A stretch of 64,000 nucleotides of DNA from Mytilisepta virgata (lineage: Eukaryota > Mollusca > Bivalvia > Mytilida > Mytilidae), in assembly GCA_028015205.1 (NCBI GenBank), contig CM051517.1:11208501-11272500 (forward strand), given 5' to 3'. The position numbers were made by a program, and so were the translations under genes. Under the pieces are notes generated by a model that ran no database searches, was not told where the DNA came from, and saw only the letters and a list, made by a program, of their open reading frames with translations. Shown piece after piece: positions 55,506-64,000 of the stretch; position 1 is the first letter of the stretch; the number at the start of each line of letters is the position of its first letter.

Positions 55506-55652
55506 ATGAAATTTTATAGGCTTCCAAAACTAGTACCTTGTGTACAGGTGAAAGATCCACAGTTTGATGGGGTTGTCATAGTAACAGATAATCCATCCAA
55601 ACTTGATGGAGATCTGAAGAGTCTTAGAGGTGTAATTGAAAAGTATGGAGAG
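55506..55652 (+). CDS. Aminopeptidase first visible exon
   Basis: Either starts at the ATG at 55506 (MKFYRLPKLVPCV) or is an internal exon with acceptor TATAG ending at 55519 and exon start at 55520. A tandem-unit element ends only 30-40 bp upstream, which favours an intron on the left. Donor GT at 55653-55654. Confidence 0.75.
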
Positions 55653-58600
55653 GTATTATATTATAACAAAAATTGTTCTTTTGATATAAAAACTACTTAA
55701 GTAAAAAAATTATTTCTATTTATACTTCAGTTGATTTCAGACATTGCGAAATATATATGTTAATCAAATATTGCATGCATAGTTAAATAGGGATAAATTG
55801 TTTTACCCTTGTCCGTTAGTCTGTCAGTCATCTGTCATCATTGGGAAGTCATGTGTGAGTATACAACTTTAATGATTTTTTAATAAAGTGAACCAATATA
55901 CTTTGTATTTCTTGGAATGAATTTATAAGTAAATTGTGAGATTCAGTTTTTTAAATTTGGATTGAAGTGATTATGTTTAGTTCAAGAATGACTCATGACA
56001 GGCTCATAGGAACCCTTAACTATAGATAGATATAAAACCAGTAACCTTTGTTTTTAGCTCACCTGGCCATAGGCCATGTGAGCTATTACCATCACTTCGG
56101 GTCCATCGTCGTCGTCTGTAAACTTTTTCAAACGTTAACTCGTCCTAAACTACTGGACCGACTTCAACCTAACTTTGCAGAATTGTTCTTTAGGGCATCT
56201 GGAAAATTTCTATCGTTTAAAATTTTTGAAATGTCGAAAAACATGGCTGTCGTTACTATAAATAGAACATAGGGGTCCATCAGTAGTTTTCTGCAAATAA
56301 CTTGAAAACGAAAGCAGATATCAAAATTTTGACATAGGGTCAAAATGTTCAGAACGATGAGATCTACCAGTGTGCAAATTTTTGTTACGATCTTACAACT
56401 GATGTAGGAGTTGTTGCCCTTTAAATGTCAAATTTGGCAATATTTCGTTTTTCAAGGCTATTATTATGAAAATGAGAAGAGATAGATAATCAATGTAAGA
56501 ACAAAAGTTGCTCAGTTAATAAAGATCTATGAATGTTCAAAATTTCAGGTCAATCAGACATACCATGTTAGAGTTATTGCCCTTGAAAATGTCAACTCGT
56601 TGAACTTTAAAAGACATTCCATTGGATGGAAGTTGACAAATGGGCCTTTAAATGGGTAATTGCTGAAAAGAGAGACCTTTATACCTTAAAGGAGCCTCTT
56701 GTTTATTTTCCACATTATACAACCTAAATGGATGGTTGCAGCTTTTATAAAATATTTTATGATTAAACATATTCACATGGTTTTCAATCCAATCTATCCA
56801 TCAGTACTATTTCAACATTTAGATTATTACAGAACATAATTGTACACATATTGAAGGTGAGGATACTTAAGGATTTAAATTTTCTCCAATTTTTGACAAA
56901 ATTACAGGTTGTTGAACTTCATCATTTTGTGTGGGAAATTACCATTGGGGATATATTTTTTGTTCAGATAACTCATCCTACAATTTCATGTTAGAAACTT
57001 TTTATTTTGCAGGATGCTTGTCCACATATTGAAGGTGTGCTAAAGTGATTTCTTTTTTCGTCAGTTTTTCATTAAATATTATGGGTTTTTGTCCCCCGCC
57101 GCAACGCGATGCGGGGGATATGGTAATGCCGGGCGTCCGTCCGTGCTTCCGTCCGTCGCGCCGTGCTTCCGTCCGTCCGTCCACCTTGTAAGCGCTCTAG
57201 CAAATTTATTTCTTGACCGATTTGGATAATATTTATACAGTAGCTTTAACTCAATGATACCTCAAGGGAGTTCGAAGATGAGTCATGTCCAAATATTTTT
57301 GTAGGAGTTATGCCCCATAATAACTTAGAAAATTGACAAAATTTTCATGTAAGCGCTCTAGCAAATTTATTTCTTGACCGATTTGGATAATATTTATACA
57401 GTAGCTTTAACTCAATGATACCTCAAGGGAGTTCGAAGGTGAGTCATGTCGAAATATTTTTGTAGGAGTTATGCCCCTTAATAACTTAGAAAATTGACAA
57501 AATTTTCATGTAAGCGCTCTAGCAAATTTATTTCTTGACCGATTTGGATAATATTTATACAGTAGCTTTAACTCAATGATACCTCAAGGGAGTTCGAAGA
57601 TGAGTCATGTCGAAATAATTTTGTAGGAGTTATGCCCCTTAATAACTTAGAAAATTGACAAAATTTTCATGTAAGCGCTCTAGCAAATTTATTTCTTGAC
57701 CGATTTGGATAATATTTATACAGTAGCTTTAACTCAATGATACCTCAAGGGAGTTCGAAGATGAGTCATGTCGAAATATTTTTGTAGGAGTTATGCCCCT
57801 TAATAACTTTGAAAATTGACAAAATGTTCATCTAAGTGTTCTAGAAAATTTATATTCTCCTTGCATTGGAATAATATTTATACACTTGGACCTAAAGGGA
57901 GGTTTTATACATAAACTCCTATCGAAACTTATAAAATTGAAAAATACTGTCTTTAAGAGTTTGTTAGGCAGAATACTTTTGATCAAAGCATTTCTGTTTA
58001 TTGAAAAGAAGTAAATGTACATTTGTATAAATTCTCAATACACATGGTAAAATAAGATTTCAACACTATACCCATATTGTATAAATGTCTTCATACCACT
58101 CATTAACTTGTAAAAAACTTTAGCAATAACCACAAATTGTTTGTCCTTCTATTCTCTCTCTGTGAGAAAATTTTGTTATGTTTCACTTGTCCAAGGGTTT
58201 CTGATGCTCTAGTGGCGGGGGACTTCGGAACGCTGTTCGATTTTTGAACTTGTTTTATCCATGTACAAGATTGTATGGCATAAATTGAAGAACTCATGGC
58301 ATACAACAGTTATGTAAAAGCTGGTAGGGTTGTTGATGATAGTTGGGTTCCTGATTACAAATTAAATTAATATTGCTCTTTTTTTATATGAATATACAAT
58401 CTGGAAAATGGATTATTGTTTTTGAACAATACCCTCCTGTTTTATGTGCCGCCAACGAAAGTTGGGGGACATTTAGATTTTATGGTCTGTGCATCCGTCT
58501 ATTTGTCTGTTTGTCCTTCCAACCTCACATTAAGGTTTGCGTTGAAGTCCTATGAAGATGGGGTCACATCTTCATGAAATTTGTTACACATGTAAGTCAT

Positions 58601-61600
58601 GATATATATCATACATATAAAATATGTGCCATTTTAAGGTCTTGACCTAAATTTCACAATTCAGTGAACATGGGAAATGATATGGGGAATCCTCAGGTTA
58701 AGGTTTACGTTATGTTTTTTTGTATGAAGCATTATGAAATTTGGTACACATTTACATCATGATATGAACTTTCTAAAATGCCTTTATAAGGTCTAAAAAT
58801 GACTGAGTGAACATGGGAAATGTTATGGTGAATCATATTATTAGATTAGAAAATTTCAGTTAAACATTTTAAAAAAATGAACTGTGTAATCCAAATTATT
58901 AGTTAATAAGACTTATAATCAAATCCTCTGCTGTGGTACATATTTACATATAATGAACCAATGATTGAGAATTGGAATTTTTTAACAGATTGATAGTGCT
59001 TACCTGAAAGATGTGATATTTATAAGCACAGATCTCATTCCATCCAAGAGGCTGGTATGTATATAAGTGGTATAAGATAATTTGTTAATGCGGTAATATG
59101 TATTTGGTCATTTGCATATTGTGTGCAAGAGAGTACATCCCTAACCAAATATGTTCTGAAAAAATTGACCAGAAAGTTAACAAAATACATCTGATACATA
59201 AACTGAAATTTGACATTTATGAAATACCGGTACTTAAGACACTTTATTTCTTGAACTCAAGGGGACCTTTAAAATTAATTTGAGGCTTCGGTAGTTCTAG
59301 TCATCAAGCTCTGAAAAAATTCCAGTTTTTAAAAAGCATGAATTGGTGTAACATTAAGTTCTTTTCACTGATCAAAATTTCGACATTATCCTCTAAGGGG
59401 CAATAAGAAACAATGTAATATAACATTGAAGAGGAAAGGAGCCACTTTGTTGAAAGGAAAAGATTATATTACACGAAAAAAATCATTTTTTATACTTATA
59501 ACTATGATTATTTAAACAAATTATTTAAGGATGCTCGCTGGTCATGTTTTGGTCTTTTTGTCAGATTTTCGGAATCCTCGCGTTTTATCCATTTCTTAAA
59601 CATGAAATTTTTTGCCCATGAACCCCCACTTTTTCTTTTATAATTCAATCATATATACCTTAAAATGGTATTTGACAAAATTTTATGGAATCCTTTTTAT
59701 TTTTTCATACATTTTTGAGAGACTGAAGTTGTCAATTCAAAGACAATGAAAATTCCAGAGAAAACCCATTTTCAGACAAATTGGTCAACCTTTTGTTGGG
59801 TTATTGCCCCTGAATTGTTAATTTTAAGGAAATTTTGCAGTTTTAGGTTATCTTGAATATTATTATAGATAAAGACAAACTGTAAACAGCAAAATGTTCA
59901 ACAAAGTAAGATCTACAAATAAGTCAACATGACCAAAATCATTGATTGACCCCTTGTAGGAGTTTTTGTCCTTTAAAGAGGGTGTCTGGCGTAAACTTCC
60001 CTTTAAAGATCTTCTCCTCTGAAACTACTGGGCCAGTTGGGATGTCTGGCATTCCGACTATCAACGAACAGGCTGCCGTTACTAAAAATAGAAAAATGGG
60101 TGGATGAATTTTAAAAATCTTCTATGAAACTACAAGGCCAATTGGAACCAAATGGGAACCAAACTTGGCAGCAATGGTCCTTAGGAGGTCCTCTTTCCGC
60201 CACTGCCAAATTTGGTTTAACATAGGACCCTATGGGAAATTCACTCAAAAATCTTCTAGTCTGAAACTACTGAGCTAATTGGAACTAAACTTGGCAGCAT
60301 TGGTGCTTAGATGGTCCTCTTTCAGAAATGTGTCCAATCAACCAGATTGTCAACCAGAATAGCCACCACAGTCGGACTTAGTTTAATATAGGACCATATG
60401 GGAAATTCATTTAAAAATCTTCTTGTCTGAAACCACTAAGCCAGTTAGAAGAAGACTTAGCAGTAATGGTCCTTAGATGGTTTAGAAATGTGTCCATTGA
60501 CCTGGACTGTCAACGAAGATGGCTGCCACAGCCGAACTTAGTTTAACATAGAACCGTATAGAAAAAAGCAGCCAAATTTTTAGTCCTGCTCAAGGTGAAA
60601 AGTTAAATCCAGGTGAGCATTACAGGCTCTTGAGAGCCTCTAGTTTTTTAACAAACTTTTTCTATCAAAAGTCTATGTGAAGAGACATAAAAATTACAGA
60701 ATGCTTTCCTTTATTCAAATGTCTAACAAAATCAAATATTTTTCTAATGTAGAATTGCTTTTAAGAAAATTTATGTTGTAAGTTTACCATCTTCAAAAGA
60801 AATCGCTAGTCTAAGACTTTTTTCCAATCATTGAGATATATATTCAACTCTAGTATGTTGGAATAAACAGGGTTGAATTTACTTGAAGTTAATGAGCAAA
60901 TATTCGGGTCCAGTCTGCAACTGCGACATATTGAATGTATTCGAATCAAGACATGTTCCACTTTACATCAAATGCAGGCAAGGCAAAATTCCAATACCTT
61001 TTGATTAAGATAGAAATAAAAAAAAAACACTCTGTCAGATAACTCTTGCCTTTTATAATTACTTGATAAGAATTTAAACTTTTGAATTTTTTTTCAAATA
61101 AGCTTTATCAGATAACAAATGGAGAATTGGTTCTTGCTTTCATTTTATCATGATGTTGTAGTTATACTGCAAGATTTGAGTATTTATGTGTGAAAAACAG
61201 AGATTTAAAATTCATAGAAATAACTGAAATAATTACTGGTCTTTTAAAAAGGTTCAATAAATCCATGGTGTTTTGTGCCCAGGGATGAGATTCGACTGTA
61301 TGTAAAAAAAAAAAAAATGATAATAACTTTTGTAAATAATTTTACAGATATTTTCCCCTACTGGACCACTGAACAGAGACTATGATGATGTGAGAAATTT
61401 TGCAGATGCTGCTGTTAAAGGAATTAAGAGGTAGAAAGCCATTTTTGCGTTTAATACAACAAAATATACTGCTAGCTTCAGTGTGTTTTCTGTCATGTAA
61501 AAAAAGGTTAATTAAGACAAGAACTAAAAATTCCTGTTTACGCTTACATGGTATCAAAATTGATTTATGGTAGTTAGATATAATGACTAATTTTTCTTGA

Positions 61601-63829
61601 AAATTTGAACTACCTGTCATTTTTTTTTTTAGCTCACCTGACCAAAGGCCATGTGAGCTATTGCCATCACTTGGCGTCCGTCGTCGTCGTCGTCGTCCGT
61701 AGTCGTCGTTAACAATTATACAAAACTCTTCTCCTCTGAAACTACTTGACTAATTAGAACCAAACTTGGTATGAATGTTTCTTGGGGTACACTGCATAGA
61801 ACTGTTGTGGGGATTTTTGATTTGTCGAAAAACATGGCCGCTGTTACTAAAAATAGAACATAGGGGTCAAACAACAGTTTTTTGCAAATATCTCAAAAAT
61901 CATTAGGTTACGGCATATTCTGGCAGGTTGAAAGTGTTCAGCATGATGAGAACTACCTATGTGCTGATTTTTGTGAAAATCTGTCAACTGATGTTAGAGT
62001 TATTGCCCTTTTTTGATATTTTTGGCTTTTTTTTTGTTATTATTTCAAAAATCTTCTCTGAAACTACTATTCAAAATTCTATTTCTATTGGTTTGTGTAA
62101 TTTGAGGTTGCGTTCTGTTACATTTATTTAAGGTTCACCCTTAATCCTGGTCAAATTTGTCAACTTTCTGCCAGGACTACCACCATCAGGGAACATATTT
62201 TAACTTTAAACCTTATGAAAAATAAATCTTCAACAAATTTTTCCCTGAACAATTGAACCAATTGCAACAAACTTGGTCAAATAGTTGATTAATTGTCTAA
62301 TGAAAACCAGACTCCAGGTGAACGATACAGGCTCTAGTGAGCCTCTTGTTTTTTGACGGAACAGACATATTGAGACTTTATATTGCCTACTGAAAAGTGG
62401 AAAATGTTTAGGGTAGAGACAAGAAAAATGGGGTATAAATTATTAATTAAGCTGATACCAAACAGGAAAGTCAAGATAGCCTGCTACATCAATCTGTCCA
62501 CAACAGACTTCAAATACTAAAGATTAAAAACGATAACAGGAATTCTATCTGTAGTGTGTTTTTAATTCAGAATTGAGGTTTATATACAGACAGAAATGAT
62601 TTTCTTTTAAAAACTTGACATTGGACTTGCATAAAGGTGGGTTTTTTCAACATAAAAAACAGGTATATTAGTAGTTTCCATTTATAGCTCTTTTTGTCGT
62701 ATTTCAGTTCGTTAAGTGCTTTGATAATTGTTTCTTTTTTTTAAGAGCCCTAAAAGCTGGATGTAGGAAGCCCTTATTGGTACGTCCAATTGATGACAAC
62801 TTTGTGGGATATGCTGGAAGAGTAGCGACTCTGGGAGCATTACATGCTTTGTATGTGGTAAGTTTTAGTCATTCTTTGTTATTAAAATGATGAAATTACC
62901 CTGTAGTTATGTATGTATGTATATATGTATGTAAAGGGTTACTTGTTTTATTTGTATAAAATTTTATGATTTTAGCCACTGGAAATCCGTGAAGATGTCC
63001 CCGAGAAAAAGATGAAGGCAGAGATATTGGGAATCTGGTGTGATGACGAAGAAAGGGTTACAAAATCTATCCCTGTTACTACTGCTGTAGAAACAGGAAG
63101 GTAATGAAAATTGATTTTCTTCGATATTTGGTAGGTTATGTTACATATTCCAAGGAGGAGACCCATTTTCCATCCTTCTTGACATATAATTATGAAGTTA
63201 CAAAATTATTGTCATTTTATAAACCTTACAGATTGCAGGGTAACATTATAAGAGTGAATTTTGTGTGGATTTTAACAGAATTATGAAGTTTAAAAAAGAA
63301 TTCAAGGGATCAAATTTTCAATGCCCTATAGCACCATTTGCAAGGATAATCTCGATAAAAGATGTTAGTCCGTCAGATTGGGACAAAAAATGGCTGAAGC
63401 ACATTAGAAACTCCCCTTTAATGTCAAACAGGGTAGACTAGCAGCTCTTGCACCCTCCAAATGATGAGGGATTAGCATTTGTTGGTGTAACTTGTTTCCC
63501 AATCCACAAAAAATAAATAAGTTTGACTAGTTGTTTTCTGAAGGCAATACATGATTGTTTAGTCAATACATTTCTAAAAAGTTCTCATACTTTAATAAAT
63601 GAAATTGTTGGATTCTTCTTTCTACTTAAAACAATTATGAAATCTTGAAATTTAAGAAAAATATGATGTTATTTTGTTTTAATATAAAAAAAAAATTAAA
63701 TTAGAGTGTATCTTTAAAGGATTGTAACCAGAGATATTGGTGGTTCTGACCCAGAGAGAATGGCTGCACCAAATGTATTGCAGTATGTTCAGGATATATT
63801 CAAAGATTCATGTATCAAGGTATAGTCAT
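55506..63829 (+). CDS. M17-family aminopeptidase (W07G4.4/NPEPL1-like), N-terminal half, gene continues right
   Basis: M17 leucine aminopeptidases are two-metal hexameric enzymes that release N-terminal residues from peptides, mostly in the cytosol. Coding exons are 55506-55652 (or from 55520 if spliced), 58989-59054, 61348-61430, 62746-62857, 62976-63100 and 63721-63829; phases agree and give 214 codons. Readable blocks are RLPKLVPCVQVKDPQFDGVV, YLKDVIFISTDLIPSKRL, SPTGPLNRDYDDVRNFADAA, ALKAGCRKPLLVRPID, AEILGIWCDDEERVTKSIPV and TRDIGGSDPERMAAPNVLQY. The content matches the N-terminal macro-like domain and linker of bivalve proteins named putative aminopeptidase W07G4.4. The catalytic NTDAEGR region must lie beyond the right edge. 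No defect is seen. The subfamily name is from memory of such sequences, so it is less sure than M17 membership. Confidence 0.85.
56056..56704 (+). mobile_element. AGCTCACCTG-family element (aminopeptidase intron)
   Basis: Hairpin AGCTCACCTGGCC ... GGCCATGTGAGCT (56056-56084), then ATCACTTCGGGTCCATCGTCG, then one long unit, ending GGAGCCTCTTGTTTA. The left flank is a T-run. Confidence 0.78.
57092..57840 (+). repeat. TCCCCCGC-hairpin element with 161-bp tandem units
   Basis: Hairpin TCCCCCGC ... GCGGGGGA (57092-57118), then GGCGTCCGTCCGTGC simple repeat, then four units with starts at 57188, 57349, 57510 and 57671 (exactly 161 bp apart, nearly identical), each beginning GTAAGCGCTCTAGCAAATTT. 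A fifth, diverged start lies at about 57832. Confidence 0.88.
58441..58860 (+). repeat. Decayed hairpin/tandem-unit element
   Basis: CCGCCAACGAAAGTTGGGGG hairpin (58449-58468), then TGTGCATCCGTCTATTTGTC, then two weak units with GGTACACATTTACATCATGAT-like text. Aminopeptidase intron. Confidence 0.6.
58989..59054 (+). CDS. Aminopeptidase exon (66 bp)
   Basis: Acceptor TTTAACAG ends at 58988, donor GT at 59055-59056. Encodes IDSAYLKDVIFISTDLIPSK plus RL, in phase 0 at both ends. Confidence 0.9.
59990..60645 (+). repeat. AGCTCACCTG-family element, 5'-truncated (aminopeptidase intron)
   Basis: Units with TCTTCTCCTCTGAAACTACT and AAGATGGCTGCCACAGCCG, ending CCAGGTGAGCATTACAGGC, GAGAGCCTCTAGTTTTT. 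Closest to the copy at 26680-27245. Confidence 0.7.
61348..61430 (+). CDS. Aminopeptidase exon (83 bp)
   Basis: Acceptor TTTTACAG ends at 61347, donor GT at 61431-61432. Encodes IFSPTGPLNRDYDDVRNFAD and AAVKGIK; ends in phase 2. Confidence 0.93.
61631..62350 (+). mobile_element. AGCTCACCTG-family element, full-length (aminopeptidase intron)
   Basis: T-run, then hairpin AGCTCAC ... GTGAGCT (61631-61659), then TTGGCGTCCGTCGTCGTCG, one long unit plus partial, and the end CCAGGTGAACGATACAGGCT, TAGTGAGCCTCTTG followed by a T-run. Good reference copy for both ends. Confidence 0.8.
62746..62857 (+). CDS. Aminopeptidase exon (112 bp)
   Basis: Acceptor TTTTTTTTAAG ends at 62745, donor GT at 62858-62859. 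Encodes ALKAGCRKPLLVRPIDDN, then FVGYAGRVATLGALHALYV. Confidence 0.93.
62976..63100 (+). CDS. Aminopeptidase exon (125 bp)
   Basis: Acceptor TTTTAG ends at 62975, donor GT at 63101-63102. Encodes PLEIREDVPEKKMKAEILG, then IWCDDEERVTKSIPVTTAVE and TG. Confidence 0.93.
63721..63829 (+). CDS. Aminopeptidase exon (109 bp), last in window
   Basis: Acceptor TTTAAAG ends at 63720, donor GT at 63830-63831. Encodes IVTRDIGGSDPERMAAPNVL and QYVQDIFKDSCIK. Confidence 0.93.
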
Positions 63830-64000
63830 TGTTTGAAATGGTAAAATAGAAGAAAACTTAGCAAAATTGTATACATTGATTGATTGTGGTTTAACCTATA
63901 TTGGCAGTAATACAGCCATATCACTGTGTAAGCTGTTAAAGAAAATAACATTTACTGAATAAATAAGAAATAAAGAGTATATTGATAAAAGGAAATGTAA

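Noticed and set aside
1..64000. CRISPR-like or prokaryotic systems
   Set aside because: The regular repeats are long tandem units without spacers, and spliced genes show the DNA is eukaryotic nuclear.

Overview
The window is a piece of an animal nuclear genome. It is AT-rich, most of the protein-coding sequence lies in short GT-AG exons between long introns, and repeats of several classes fill the space between. The protein matches, the non-LTR and Penelope-like reverse transcriptase remnants, and the very abundant hairpin-plus-tandem-unit repeats (AGCTCACCTG, GGCCGGGTTGC and related families) point to a lophotrochozoan, most likely a marine bivalve such as a Mytilus-type mussel. The species call is an inference; no marker gene settles it.

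Four conserved protein genes can be assembled exon by exon. (1) EIF3A, minus strand: the first four coding exons (start codon at 10536, fourth exon ending at 6649), with the rest of the gene beyond the left edge. (2) DENND10 (formerly FAM45A), plus strand: complete, eight coding exons from 14849 to 25149, 370 codons plus stop. (3) FAHD2-type fumarylacetoacetate hydrolase-fold protein, minus strand: complete, seven coding exons from 42544 down to 29699, 323 codons plus stop. (4) The N-terminal half of an M17-family aminopeptidase (C. elegans W07G4.4 / NPEPL1-like), plus strand, exons from about 55506 to 63829, continuing off the right edge. EIF3A and DENND10 stand head to head with 4.3 kb between start codons, the arrangement I recall for the human genes on 10q26. 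DENND10 and FAHD2 are convergent. EIF3A works in cytosolic translation initiation, DENND10 on endosomes (Commander complex), FAHD2 probably in mitochondria, and the aminopeptidase in peptide turnover. Apart from the divergent pair, nothing suggests joint function.

Layout: 1-5850 is repeat-dense, with a near-exact 2320-bp-offset duplication, 261-bp tandem units and three 29-bp palindromes ending tandem-unit elements. 6649-10536 is EIF3A, with a 754-bp foldback transposon in intron 1. 11040-12565 is a decayed LINE. 14849-25149 is DENND10, with a Penelope-like element in intron 1 and large tandem-unit elements in introns 3 and 4. 25150-29698 is intergenic with a Harbinger-like MITE. 29699-42544 is FAHD2, with a SINE, a partially duplicated exon, two LINE fragments and a three-deep transposon nest in introns. 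42545-55500 is intergenic, dominated by tandem-unit repeats and containing a Helitron whose empty site survives in the same window. 55506-64000 is the aminopeptidase, with more tandem-unit elements in introns.

The most interesting signals are: the nested insertions whose target duplications can be read directly; the Helitron with its paralogous empty site; the common blueprint (hairpin, then CGTCC-type simple repeat, then about 150-180-bp units) shared by at least eight otherwise different repeat families; the partial tandem duplication of FAHD2 exon 3; and the EIF3A-DENND10 microsynteny. I found no CRISPR array, rRNA or intact tRNA gene.
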